A DNA stretch of 64,000 bases from UBA10438 sp044238605. Lineage in GTDB: Bacteria; Bacteroidota; Ignavibacteria; Kapaibacteriales; Kapaibacteriaceae. The stretch is taken from NCBI GenBank assembly GCA_044238605.1, contig JBIICY010000001.1:310001-374000 (forward strand), written 5' to 3'. A program made the translations under genes and the position numbers. The notes under the pieces were generated by a model. It was not told where the DNA came from. It ran no database searches and worked only from the letters and a program-made list of their open reading frames with translations. Every line of letters starts with the position of its first letter. The stretch's first letter is position 1. Below are positions 25,835-33,967 of the stretch, piece by piece.

Positions 25835-28045
25835 TTATAACGTTACGGAAATTGAAGCGTTGAATGTACGGGGCTCAGCAGGCAAGATCCCTGGGCCGGG
25901 ATATCCATCTGATCGGCGTGTAAAGTACATAGCATCGAGAAGGTTGTTTACTCCAAGATCTAGGCGGTACCTGTCAAATGAGTACCCAACCATAAGGTCT
26001 ACAACCGTATACGCCGGAATCACACCTGATGCTGCAGCAGCATCAAATACAACATTTGCAGCATCCGCATACTGCTTGCTCACATGCGTAACCAGCACGG
26101 ATCCACGGAGGTTTTCCCAGGTTGTCGTGATTCCGGTGCGAATGTTTAGATCCGGCGCATACTCGAGCTTCTTCTGATCAATCGCAGGTATTGACACTGA
26201 TCTATACCTGCTCTCAAGCATTGTTGCATTCAACAGCCAGGACAGCGTTGGGGCATCATCGGAAAAGCCCAATAGCCGATGAATCTGTGTTTCTGTCATC
26301 CATTCTACGCCCCGTGAGTAGGCATTCGACAGATTCGTTCGCAGACGATAGTTGGTACCCTGTGAGTTCTGTAGAACAACCTCGCCAATTCGATCGCGGA
26401 ATTCGATTGAAAACAAGGAGATGTCCCAGTTGACGATACTCGAGTATGATCCACGAACTCCAAGATCCAGCGTATATCCAGAGGCGTCGCGAATGTTTGG
26501 ATCGACGACAAGTGTTGGACTTGTAATGCGAAGGTCTGAGAAGTTTACAGCGCGATAATTCTGGGTGGCATTGGCATAGAATTCCGTGGCAGACTCCGGA
26601 AGCATGTAACTAACACCAACACCTGCGAGCAAGACGTTTCGGTTGCGCTCTTCGCGCACTGTTGGATAGGTCCACACCGTTGCACCAGTGCTGTCCGTTC
26701 CCCGCTGATTGAACGTTCCGTTTGCGGCTGTTGAGATCATGTCGTACCGAATACCGGGTACCACCTTGAAGTTTGGTGTTACATTCAACAAGATTTCTGC
26801 AAAGGCTGCGGTGTTCGCATTTGGATGCGTAAAGTTGAATCCATCGGCCTGGATATTATTGACGAGCGAAAAGTCTGCATCTGCGGCCGCGGTTCCAAGG
26901 CCTTGCTTGCGCACAGATGTTCCTTGATAATATCGCAAGCCTCCAAGCACTGAGTATGACATTCCCAGAAGCGAATCATCATGCCTGACAGTTGTTTCAT
27001 TACCAATGTTGTCATACGCATCATCGATCACTGTGCGTGCTCCGCCGTTATCCAGCAGATTGATACGTGAGACGTTACCCACAGATACTCGCGCGCTGGA
27101 GTTAATGAACGTTACACTCCGAAGACGTGTACGCGATGCCAGCTGCCAATCGAGCGTGGCGGAAGCCATATTCCAGTCGCTTTCAAACCAGTTACGATTC
27201 CGTGTGGATGACCTCGGGTTTACCGCGAATGCACTATCAGTTAGACCAGCTGGCTGATGTGAGAGATAGGTCATCTTCGTCGCATCTATCTTTACTTGCA
27301 GCGCTGGTGTAAACTGATGCGAAACGGCAGCATATCCGAAGTGCTGGTGGAATTGACTATTTACTCTCCATGCGTCGGCCTGACGGTACTGATAGATTCC
27401 AATGTAGTTCGTAGAGCCCGACGTGCCCCCTACCTCTGCATAGCCGCTTGCAAAACCATAAGATCCGCCTGTAAGGGTAACAAGGCCTTCTAGCGGAGCC
27501 TTCCGGCTACCTTCCTTCATGATAAAGTTTATTGTGCCGCCGAACTGCGAACCATAACGTAACGATCCTGCCCCACGAACAACGTCTATGTGGTCTACTG
27601 CCTGGAGAAGGGGCGTGTAGTATGCTTCGGGATATCCAAGCGGATCGGCTGAGATATCATAGCCGTTTTGGCGAGCATTAAAGTTGATCATACGGTTTGG
27701 ACTTAATCCCCGCGCACCAATACTCAGCTGAAGTCCTGCTGGATCGGATTCCCACACATTGATGCCGGCCACCGAAGAAAATGCCTGTCGCGCCGTGTTC
27801 GTGGCCAGCACCGATGGAATATCGGCAACATATACCCGCTCGGCTTTCTTAGCTCCATTGATCACAGCTGTGCCAATGTCTGGGACGCGCGTAACACGTG
27901 TGTGCTGACCTGGACGCTCAAACACATCTAGTGGTTGCAGTTTGACAGTGTCGCCGGTCTTAACCCTCGGCTTAACCCCATGTGGTGATTTGGGGCCAGC
28001 AAGAGCTGTGACTACTGACGCAGCCATGATGGCTAGGATGAACAT
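25835..28045 (-). CDS. TonB-dependent receptor, Fe(III)-dicitrate (FecA)-like
   Basis: 736 residues with a signal peptide ending near residue 16. The plug (about 70-190) contains VAGINVWESDPAGLQLSIGARG, SADPLGYPEAYYTPLLQAVD and VVRGAGSLRYGSQFGGTINF. These segments, and the end of the barrel (MYFTRRSDGYPGPGILP), strongly recall FecA-type iron-citrate receptors. The protein ends with an aromatic-poor but typical ISVTL strand. The usual FecA N-terminal signalling domain is absent. AGAGG precedes the ATG. The promoter is covered by two palindromes, so expression is probably controlled by a metal- or stress-responsive repressor. Confidence 0.9.
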   Translation of the reverse strand: MFILAIMAASVVTALAGPKSPHGVKPRVKTGDTVKLQPLDVFERPGQHTRVTRVPDIGTAVINGAKKAERVYVADIPSVLATNTARQAFSSVAGINVWESDPAGLQLSIGARGLSPNRMINFNARQNGYDISADPLGYPEAYYTPLLQAVDHIDVVRGAGSLRYGSQFGGTINFIMKEGSRKAPLEGLVTLTGGSYGFASGYAEVGGTSGSTNYIGIYQYRQADAWRVNSQFHQHFGYAAVSHQFTPALQVKIDATKMTYLSHQPAGLTDSAFAVNPRSSTRNRNWFESDWNMASATLDWQLASRTRLRSVTFINSSARVSVGNVSRINLLDNGGARTVIDDAYDNIGNETTVRHDDSLLGMSYSVLGGLRYYQGTSVRKQGLGTAAADADFSLVNNIQADGFNFTHPNANTAAFAEILLNVTPNFKVVPGIRYDMISTAANGTFNQRGTDSTGATVWTYPTVREERNRNVLLAGVGVSYMLPESATEFYANATQNYRAVNFSDLRITSPTLVVDPNIRDASGYTLDLGVRGSYSSIVNWDISLFSIEFRDRIGEVVLQNSQGTNYRLRTNLSNAYSRGVEWMTETQIHRLLGFSDDAPTLSWLLNATMLESRYRSVSIPAIDQKKLEYAPDLNIRTGITTTWENLRGSVLVTHVSKQYADAANVVFDAAAASGVIPAYTVVDLMVGYSFDRYRLDLGVNNLLDAMYFTRRSDGYPGPGILPAEPRTFNASISVTL

Positions 28046-28059
28046 GCGTACCTCTAAAC

Positions 28060-28078
28060 TCGGACTTAATTAGTCCGA
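28060..28078. promoter_or_regulatory. Operator-like palindrome 1 at the FecA-like promoter
   Basis: Perfect inverted repeat with arms TCGGACT and AGTCCGA around TAATT. It overlaps the end of the -7 element and the expected transcription start, immediately upstream of the ribosome-binding site. Its centre is 30 bp from that of palindrome 2, about three helical turns. Confidence 0.7.
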
Positions 28079-28107
28079 AATTAATCCTTATTTGGATTAA
28101 GTCCAAA
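28076..28107 (-). promoter_or_regulatory. Bacteroidetes-type promoter of the FecA-like operon
   Basis: On the minus strand, TTTG (28107-28104), a 20-base spacer and TAATTTCG (28083-28076) fit the TTTG-N19-21-TAnnTTTG pattern. The transcription start is expected near 28071. Confidence 0.65.
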
Positions 28108-28110
28108 TAA
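28088..28110. promoter_or_regulatory. Operator-like palindrome 2 at the FecA-like promoter
   Basis: Perfect 9-bp inverted repeat, arms TTATTTGGA and TCCAAATAA around TTAAG, covering the -33 element and spacer. It shares the GGA...TCC core with palindrome 1. A nested repeat (TAATCC / GGATTA, 28082-28099) overlaps it. Confidence 0.7.
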
Positions 28111-28200
28111 AGATTAACGAAAATGTCACGTTTGCCATACCTCACAGAACATAGAAGTACTGGAAACATCATACTTCACCAACTTGAGGAGCATACATTC

Positions 28201-28668
28201 ATGAATACAGCACTCGCCGGGATGCACTTGATCCTTGTACCTGCCAAGGGTTTTACTCTGCCGGCTACGATCTCGAACTCTCTTACCGCGATAGCCAAGC
28301 ACACGATCTCTGCGCGGAACGGCACGCTTCATGCATCCAACGTTCAGCCGGATCATATGCACATTCTGCTTTCAATTGAAGGCGCGCAAGGACTCCATGA
28401 GTTGATCGATGCCCTTGTGGCGAATCTGCAGCAAGTTGTTGTAGCCAGCCACGCATCGATGTCGGCGTTTACATGGGATGCTGGAATCCACGTAACGCTG
28501 CTCCCGCCATGGCACATTGAGATCATGGCCAGCTTTGTGCGGGATCAGGATCGGTATCACACGAATCGAACACTCGAAGAGGAGCTCGATCAGGTGTTTC
28601 GGCCAAACTCAGCCGATCTAGATCACGACGAAGAACACGAGGAACAATCAGCTCTTTGCGTCAACTAG
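28201..28668 (+). CDS. IS200/Y1-transposase-like protein with catalytic Tyr replaced by Phe
   Basis: 155 residues from the ATG at 28201, preceded by GAGGAG nine bases away; the longer frame from 28123 has no such site. The pattern matches IS200-type TnpA: an N-terminal strand (GMHLILVPAKG), the HUH metal motif H52-M-H54 in QPDHMHILLSIEG, FTWDAG, and the C-terminal helix SFVRDQDRYHTNRTLEEEL. That helix corresponds to the usual K-Y-I-x-N-Q-x-x-H-H helix. At the catalytic position the residue is Phe112 (codon TTT at 28534-28536). It should bind DNA but not form the 5-prime phosphotyrosine link. The tail is acidic (DLDHDEEHEEQ). No transposon ends were identified. Its end overlaps the convergent PLP-enzyme gene by 21 bases. 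Confidence 0.8.
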   Translation: MNTALAGMHLILVPAKGFTLPATISNSLTAIAKHTISARNGTLHASNVQPDHMHILLSIEGAQGLHELIDALVANLQQVVVASHASMSAFTWDAGIHVTLLPPWHIEIMASFVRDQDRYHTNRTLEEELDQVFRPNSADLDHDEEHEEQSALCVN

Positions 28669-29964
28669 CACGGCAGATCCTGCTTCGCCGCGAGCGATCA
28701 TCAACATTGCCTTGGCAAAGCGTTCCATTTCCGAAACCGTCGTATATACAGAGGGGGCTACCCGTAGCCCCTTGAAGTCTTCGTGCGCGATTGAGACAGT
28801 AAAGATGCGATGCTTGTCTAGGAGATACGACGAAACCTTTCCTGGGTCTGTTCCCTCTACATGCACAAGACGCAGACCGCATTGGTTTTCTTCGTCGTTG
28901 ATGTTCGTAAGGAACTTTACATTATCGAACTTCTCAAGCTGATCTGTCCACACCGTGTGCAGATAGCGCAGGCGAGCAGCTTTACGCTCGGCACCGAGGG
29001 CCTTGTGGAAGTGGATCGACTCAATAAGTGCGTTGTGCATAGCCGCGGGATGTGTGCCAATCTCTTCAAACTTGCGGATGTTGGAATCCATCTCCTTGGG
29101 TGCGGCCATGAGTGGCCAGATGTCTGCGATACGGTCTTTTTTGACGTAGAGCATACCTGTGCCGATCGGACCCAAGAACCACTTGTGTAGCGCGGTTCCG
29201 TAGTACTCGCACTCGAGATCCTTCTGCGTATGCGGGAAGTGCGAAAATGCATGAGCCCCGTCTACGATGCAGCGTATACCTCGCGATGCCGCCAGCCGGC
29301 AGATATCGCGCACGGGCAGGATCTGTCCGGTAAGGAAGACCACGTGTGAGATGTGGATGACCTTTGTCTGCGGCGTGATTGCCTTTTCGATTGCATCAAC
29401 CACATCACGACGGTTCATCAACGGAGCTGGGAACGATACCTTCTTGAGCACTATGCCGTCCCGCCGCACGCGCTGATCCCACGTGGTAAGCATGCGAGGG
29501 TAGTCGTGTGTTGTGGTCAGCACTTCGTCACCCCGCTCCAACGGTATGCCAAGCTGAAGGGTCTGCAGAGACTCAGAAGCATTGCGCGTAATCGCGATCT
29601 CCTCTGGGCTAACAGCAAAGATCTCAGCTAGACCTTCTCGAATAGTCTCGACCTGTGGTTCTTGATGACGCCACATCTCGTAGGCCGGCATATTGTTCGC
29701 TTGATCAGTGTAGCGCTTGAACGCCTGCTGAACGCTACGCGGCGAAGGGGAAACGCCGCCGTTGTTCAGATTGATGATGGACCTATCCAGGTCGAATGCC
29801 TGCTGAACGGTCATCCAAAAATCCTCATCGCGGGCAACATCCAGGGCCGGCGCTGGGAACGTGGTTGGCAGCCATTGCGTTACCGCATGCAGTGCATCGG
29901 ATGCAAACAATGCTGTTGGTCCGATCGCTGCTAGCGAACGAAGAATTGATCTACGTGACGTCAT
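28648..29964 (-). CDS. Tat-exported class V aminotransferase (isopenicillin N epimerase-like)
   Basis: 438 residues. The N-terminus carries a twin-arginine signal (SRRSILRSLAAIGPTALFAS), so the folded PLP enzyme is probably exported to the periplasm. The aminotransferase class V fold is clear: ITRNASESLQTLQLG, HVVFLTGQILPVRDICRLA, IRCIVDGAHAFSHF with the cofactor Asp, and GTALHKWFLGPIGTGMLYV, whose Lys should form the Schiff base. The family includes isopenicillin N epimerases, cysteine desulfurases and related lyases; the exact reaction is not known. AGGGGG lies upstream of the ATG. Divergent from gcvT. Confidence 0.88.
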   Translation of the reverse strand: MTSRRSILRSLAAIGPTALFASDALHAVTQWLPTTFPAPALDVARDEDFWMTVQQAFDLDRSIINLNNGGVSPSPRSVQQAFKRYTDQANNMPAYEMWRHQEPQVETIREGLAEIFAVSPEEIAITRNASESLQTLQLGIPLERGDEVLTTTHDYPRMLTTWDQRVRRDGIVLKKVSFPAPLMNRRDVVDAIEKAITPQTKVIHISHVVFLTGQILPVRDICRLAASRGIRCIVDGAHAFSHFPHTQKDLECEYYGTALHKWFLGPIGTGMLYVKKDRIADIWPLMAAPKEMDSNIRKFEEIGTHPAAMHNALIESIHFHKALGAERKAARLRYLHTVWTDQLEKFDNVKFLTNINDEENQCGLRLVHVEGTDPGKVSSYLLDKHRIFTVSIAHEDFKGLRVAPSVYTTVSEMERFAKAMLMIARGEAGSAVLVDAKS

Positions 29965-29994
29965 ACAAGCCCCCTGTATGGATTGCGTGCTGGT

Positions 29995-30002
29995 TATATT
30001 CG
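29995..30002 (+). promoter_or_regulatory. Putative -7 element for gcvT
   Basis: TATATTCG fits TAnnTTCG and lies 25 bases before the gcvT ATG. No convincing -33 TTTG at 19-21 bases upstream. A minus-strand box for the divergent gene sits at 30015-30022, so the two transcripts may overlap at their first bases. Confidence 0.45.
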
Positions 30003-30014
30003 CAGCTCACCCTA

Positions 30015-30022
30015 CGAAAGTA
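30015..30022 (-). promoter_or_regulatory. Putative -7 element for the Tat-exported PLP enzyme
   Basis: TACTTTCG on the minus strand, giving a leader of about 45 bases that contains the AGGGGG ribosome site. Confidence 0.4.
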
Positions 30023-30027
30023 CTACA

Positions 30028-31119
30028 ATGAAGACGACAAACTTCCACGCTCTCCACGTTGCTGCCGGCGCCAAGATGGTTTCGTTTGCAGGATTTGAAA
30101 TGCCTATCCAGTACCCAACGGGTATCCTGGAGGAGCACCGAATCGTCCGCACAGGCGTGGGGATCTTTGACGTCTCTCACATGGGCGAGTTTTTCGTGAA
30201 GGGGGCCGATGCGCTGGCCTTCATTCAGAAGATCACGGTAAACGATGCATCCAAGCTCTCTCCAGGTAAGGCACAGTACTCTGCTCTGCCGCGACCAGAC
30301 GGCGGCTTGGTAGACGATTTGCTCGTGTATATGCGTGGCGAGAACGACTACATGCTCGTTGTCAATGGTGCCAACATCGACAAAGACTGGGCATGGGTAA
30401 GCCAGAATGCAGAGGGCTACGCAGACCTCGAGCTCACAAACCACAGTGACGAAATCAACCTCCTTGCTGTGCAGGGTCCAAAGAGCATCGAAGTACTGCA
30501 GAAGCTTACCACAGAGCCCCTTGCAGATGTCCCGTACTACAGCTTTGTTGAAGGCACACTGGCGGGCGTGGACATGATCCTTTCTCGCACTGGATACACA
30601 GGCGAAATCGGCTTTGAACTCTACTTCCCTGGTGGAGCAGATGTCTGTGCAACGGTAATCAACGCACTGTTCGACGCCGGCTCTGAGCACGGCATTGCAT
30701 GGATCGGACTCGGCGCACGCGACACGCTGCGTCTTGAAAAGGGCTACTGCTTGTATGGCAACGACATTACAGACGAAACAAATCCGATCGAAGCCGGACT
30801 AGGATGGATCACGAAGCTTGCTAAGGGTCCGTTTAATGGTAGCGATGTTATCGCGAGCGTTAAAGAGAATGGTCCAACACGTAAGCTCGTTGGCTTCGTG
30901 ATGCGCACTGAAAAACTTATACCTCGTAATGGCTACCCAATCGTTATCAACGGCGAAACGGTTGGGCATGTAACAAGCGGCAACACATCTCCGGGACTCG
31001 GAACAGGCATTGGCCTTGGGTATGTACCAACATCATCAAGCGCACCTGGTTCGATGATCGAGATTGCTGCACGCGGCACAACGTTCCCAGCGGAAGTGGT
31101 CAAGTTCCCGTTCTGCTAA
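30028..31119 (+). CDS. gcvT: Aminomethyltransferase (glycine cleavage system T protein)
   Basis: 363 residues from the ATG at 30028; the family N-terminus (KTTNFHALHVAAGAKMVSFAGFE) begins there. GcvT transfers the methylene group from the aminomethyl-lipoyl H protein to tetrahydrofolate and releases ammonia. Conserved features include MPIQYPTGILEEH, FDVSHMGEF with the catalytic Asp in KITVNDASKL, and LSRTGYTGEIGFELY. The C-terminal barrel ends with IGLGYVP. It is a stand-alone gene here: no gcvH or gcvP is nearby and there is no room for a glycine riboswitch. It converges with the RlpA gene with a single base between stops. Confidence 0.97.
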   Translation: MKTTNFHALHVAAGAKMVSFAGFEMPIQYPTGILEEHRIVRTGVGIFDVSHMGEFFVKGADALAFIQKITVNDASKLSPGKAQYSALPRPDGGLVDDLLVYMRGENDYMLVVNGANIDKDWAWVSQNAEGYADLELTNHSDEINLLAVQGPKSIEVLQKLTTEPLADVPYYSFVEGTLAGVDMILSRTGYTGEIGFELYFPGGADVCATVINALFDAGSEHGIAWIGLGARDTLRLEKGYCLYGNDITDETNPIEAGLGWITKLAKGPFNGSDVIASVKENGPTRKLVGFVMRTEKLIPRNGYPIVINGETVGHVTSGNTSPGLGTGIGLGYVPTSSSAPGSMIEIAARGTTFPAEVVKFPFC

Positions 31120-31120
31120 G

Positions 31121-31873
31121 CTACTCGGTCTGCGCCGGCACGTCCTCTTCGATCTCCGGACCCGAGACAACCTCTATCGCAACTCGTGCCGTACCGGCAC
31201 GTATCATGTCGAGATCTTTCGCAGCCTGCTTTGAAAGATCAATGAGACGTGTGTGCTTCCACGGACCTCGGTCGGTTACGCGGACGGTTACCTCTTTGCC
31301 GTTCGCTAGATTCGTCACCTTCAGTCGAGTATTGAACGGCAGCCACCTGTGCGCGCATGTCCTATCGTGCATATTGAACTTCTCACCGCTCGACGTCTTC
31401 TTCCCGTGGAATTGCTCGGCGTAGTAGGATGCCGTTCCCGTGTCGGGCTTAAACGTCATCACCAGCGCTGTAATCGAGTCACTGAGTGTTCTTCCCGACG
31501 GTACCTTGGGCTTCTTTGCCGCGGCCGCAGCAACTGCAACCTTGGTCTCAACAGTGCTGTCGGCAATCACTTCTGCAAGGACTGCAGCAGAATCAATCAA
31601 TTGCTGTTCACGTTTCGCGATATCGGCAAGCTGAGTTAGACTCACGCGTTTGAGAGAGTCAGATCTCATGCGCAAGAACATCGACTCGATCCGCATGCTA
31701 TCACTACGCTTCCACAGCACGTCCCACACAGCACGTAAACTATCGGATCTTCGCAGGGTGTTTGCCGCAGCCTTGCGTAAGCTGTCGATAGATGCATCAC
31801 TGCTTGATCTGGCAGAAGCCCCTTGGGCTACCATCACCATCATCGTCAGGACGATTAGTAAGGGGGCGCGCAT
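31121..31873 (-). CDS. RlpA-like double-psi beta-barrel septal/envelope protein
   Basis: 250 residues with a signal peptide (MRAPLLIVLTMMVMVAQGAS). A Ser/Arg/Leu-rich, probably coiled-coil region follows (about 25-120), then an RlpA double-psi beta-barrel domain (about 148-240). Motifs in the domain are TGTASYYAEQFHGKKTSSGEKFN, LKVTNLANGKEVTVRVTDRG and LIDLSKQAAKDL. RlpA proteins are lytic transglycosylases or denuded-glycan binders at the septum. No lipobox is visible, so this one may be soluble in the periplasm. It follows manC by four bases and probably shares its transcript. Confidence 0.9.
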   Translation of the reverse strand: MRAPLLIVLTMMVMVAQGASARSSSDASIDSLRKAAANTLRRSDSLRAVWDVLWKRSDSMRIESMFLRMRSDSLKRVSLTQLADIAKREQQLIDSAAVLAEVIADSTVETKVAVAAAAAKKPKVPSGRTLSDSITALVMTFKPDTGTASYYAEQFHGKKTSSGEKFNMHDRTCAHRWLPFNTRLKVTNLANGKEVTVRVTDRGPWKHTRLIDLSKQAAKDLDMIRAGTARVAIEVVSGPEIEEDVPAQTE

Positions 31874-31877
31874 AGTG

Positions 31878-32969
31878 TCAAAAGTGTTTTGCGATATGTC
31901 TGCGGCGCAGCTGATCTACAAGGTCGCGCACATCCTCTGTCCGTCCGCGTTTACTGATAAGTATCGATGATTCTGTTTCAACAACAACAAGATTGTCTGC
32001 ATTGATCACACCGATCAAGCGTCCGGTAGAGCCGCTCACCAGACAGTTGGTTGTGTTTACCGCCAGGACATTTCCTTCGAGCACGTTGTTCTTGCCATCT
32101 TTCATTGACATCCGATACAACTCGTCCCAGGTTCCTACATCGCTCCATCCAAACGTACCTTCCACCACGCCGATCGTGGGGTCTCGTTCGAGCACGCCCA
32201 CATCGAAGGATACAGAACGCATTTGTCGGTACATGTTCTCGAGTACACTGTATTCCTCGGCCGACCCTACCGCACGTTCATACTGGGCAAGCAGCGGAGC
32301 ATGGTCTGGCAGGTATTCTGCAATTCGATCCAGAATTGTGGCTACGGTTCCAACAACGATTCCGCTGTTCCATGCAAAGTCTCCAGCGTCAACAAAACGC
32401 TGGGCAGTTGATGAATCTGGTTTTTCGGCAAACGTCTCCACGGCTTTCACAACACCACGCAGAACGGGGTTGTCCGTTGGTATATCGTCGCCGACTTGAA
32501 TATATCCGTACCCAGTCTCTGCTCTCGTGGGCATTACACCAATCGTGATGATTCTCTCCAGGGCAATAGCAGCAGAGCATGCTTTGTCCAGCAGGACGTG
32601 AAACTCACGCACATTCGAGATAAGATGATCGCTGGGCAGCACCACCATTACAACATCATCGCCGAGTTCTGCACGCAGTTTTGTTGCGGCAAATCCAATT
32701 GCAGGGCCAGTGTTACGTCCGAACGGCTCTGACAAAATCTGGTGGTCCTGCAGGCTCGGCAGCTGGTCTGATACGAGGTCCCGAAAGTCCGGAGTTGATA
32801 CAACGTACGTATCATGCGCATGAACAAACGGCGCAAGACGCGACACAGTATTCTGGATAAGGGTTCCCTCACCAAGTACATGCACAAACTGCTTTGGTTT
32901 GCGCTCTGTGCTTCGCGGCCATAAACGAACGCCAAGCCCGCCTGCCAGAACTACTGCAACAATCTTCAT
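31878..32969 (-). CDS. manC: Mannose-1-phosphate guanylyltransferase
   Basis: 363 residues, the short form without a fused phosphomannose isomerase domain. It makes GDP-mannose from mannose-1-phosphate and GTP for polysaccharides. The nucleotidyltransferase signature is intact (VLAGGLGVRLWPRSTERKPKQF), together with LSEPFGRNTGPAIGFAA, VVLPSDHLI, TGYGYIQVG, VETFAEKPD, FAWNSGIVV and GWSDVGTWDELY. It is divergent from the outer-membrane protein gene at 33023. A TAGTTTCG element four bases before the ATG suggests a leaderless mRNA. Confidence 0.95.
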   Translation of the reverse strand: MKIVAVVLAGGLGVRLWPRSTERKPKQFVHVLGEGTLIQNTVSRLAPFVHAHDTYVVSTPDFRDLVSDQLPSLQDHQILSEPFGRNTGPAIGFAATKLRAELGDDVVMVVLPSDHLISNVREFHVLLDKACSAAIALERIITIGVMPTRAETGYGYIQVGDDIPTDNPVLRGVVKAVETFAEKPDSSTAQRFVDAGDFAWNSGIVVGTVATILDRIAEYLPDHAPLLAQYERAVGSAEEYSVLENMYRQMRSVSFDVGVLERDPTIGVVEGTFGWSDVGTWDELYRMSMKDGKNNVLEGNVLAVNTTNCLVSGSTGRLIGVINADNLVVVETESSILISKRGRTEDVRDLVDQLRRRHIAKHF

Positions 32970-32973
32970 GCGA

Positions 32974-32990
32974 CGAAACTACGGAGCCCC
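32974..32990 (-). promoter_or_regulatory. Putative extended promoter element of manC
   Basis: On the minus strand GGGGCTCCG is followed directly by TAGTTTCG, then four bases and the ATG. The same nine-base prefix and an equivalent -7 box precede rfbA at 60116-60132. Confidence 0.55.
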
Positions 32991-32991
32991 G

Positions 32992-32999
32992 TATCTTCG
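32992..32999 (+). promoter_or_regulatory. Putative -7 element for the outer-membrane protein at 33023
   Basis: TATCTTCG, identical to the rpsT -7 box, with a leader of about 20 bases containing GGAG. It lies back to back with the manC element. Confidence 0.5.
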
Positions 33000-33022
33000 T
33001 GGCACATTTACCGGAGAATTTT

Positions 33023-33790
33023 ATGCGCCGCATATTCATTGTACTCTTTGCGTTACTCACGACGTCGATGATGGCAACAGCTCAGGATGATCGTCTGAAC
33101 TCGTTGAATTTTGATGAGGAACCATTACCAGAAGAGACAACGCCCTATTCGGCGATTGGTGTCGGGCCGGTGCTTAGCCTGTTTATGCCAAACGTAACAG
33201 ACGTGAACGCTAAGGCTGCTAGCCTAGGGCTGCCAAATCTTACTTCCCCGCTCCTTACGTTCGGTGCCGAATTCTATACTGCCGTAGGAATCGTACCAGA
33301 CGTTCGAATTGGGTTTTCGTGGCTTAGCGGCTCTGTATCGAGTTCGGGTGATTTCAACGCAACAGGAGGGTCTTCTGTGCGCAAGAGTGTTGATTATTCT
33401 GTTTCGACAAAGACGATTCACATCGACTATGCACTGCGCGTATCCCCTTCCTTTACGATCCTGCCAGGCGCAGGTATATGCTGGGGAAACACTGAGATAG
33501 ACATCCGCCAGAACGGTTCGAGCATCGATTGGAACTCGATCAACGTCCAGCCTTCAGCTGGAGATAATACGCGTCTTACCCAGAGCGCACTGTGCGCCCT
33601 TCCGCGCGTTAGCTTCGAATACGTACTTACGCCATTCCTGGCCATTCGCGCACAGGGTGCGTATTCTGTGCAGTTCTCAACATCTGATTGGCAGGCAAAC
33701 TCGCACGCAACCGTTGCGAACATGCCTAGCTCCGTTTCGATGAACGGATTTTCTGCACAACTTGGCGTTTTTCTGGGTCTGTTCAATTAA
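33023..33790 (+). CDS. Small outer-membrane beta-barrel protein, function unknown
   Basis: 255 residues from the ATG at 33023, which is preceded by CCGGAG; the frame runs further upstream but without a signal peptide. The signal peptide MRRIFIVLFALLTTSMMATAQ is followed by an acidic linker (DEEPLPEETTPYSAIGVG). The rest has alternating hydrophobic strands (FGAEFYTAVGIVPDVRIGFSW, IHIDYALRVSPSFTILPGAGI, VSFEYVLTPFLAIRAQGAYSV) and ends in FLGLFN, typical of an 8-10 stranded outer-membrane barrel. No enzymatic motif seen. The tRNA-Ile gene follows 21 bases after the stop. Confidence 0.75.
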   Translation: MRRIFIVLFALLTTSMMATAQDDRLNSLNFDEEPLPEETTPYSAIGVGPVLSLFMPNVTDVNAKAASLGLPNLTSPLLTFGAEFYTAVGIVPDVRIGFSWLSGSVSSSGDFNATGGSSVRKSVDYSVSTKTIHIDYALRVSPSFTILPGAGICWGNTEIDIRQNGSSIDWNSINVQPSAGDNTRLTQSALCALPRVSFEYVLTPFLAIRAQGAYSVQFSTSDWQANSHATVANMPSSVSMNGFSAQLGVFLGLFN

Positions 33791-33795
33791 GTTTG
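33788..33795 (+). promoter_or_regulatory. Putative -7 element for tRNA-Ile, overlapping a stop codon
   Basis: TAAGTTTG, an exact TAnnTTTG match, whose TAA is the stop codon of the preceding gene. The tRNA begins 16 bases further on. Confidence 0.4.
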
Positions 33796-33811
33796 TGCGC
33801 CCAGCGCAAAG

Positions 33812-33884
<73 letters not shown>

Positions 33885-33885
33885 C

Positions 33886-33928
33886 GAAACGTCTGATCAT
33901 GAATTCATGGTCAGACGTTTCTATTTTG
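33886..33928 (+). terminator. Intrinsic terminator after tRNA-Ile
   Basis: Perfect 11-bp stem (GAAACGTCTGA / TCAGACGTTTC) around a 14-base palindromic loop, followed by TATTTTG. The T-tract is imperfect. Confidence 0.7.
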
Positions 33929-33967
33929 TCGTAAACCATTCAATTAGGTGCTGCGTCTCTGGTTCAC

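Noticed and set aside
29965..30027. Glycine riboswitch upstream of gcvT
   Set aside because: Only 63 bases separate the divergent genes, too short for the aptamer, and no riboswitch core is visible.
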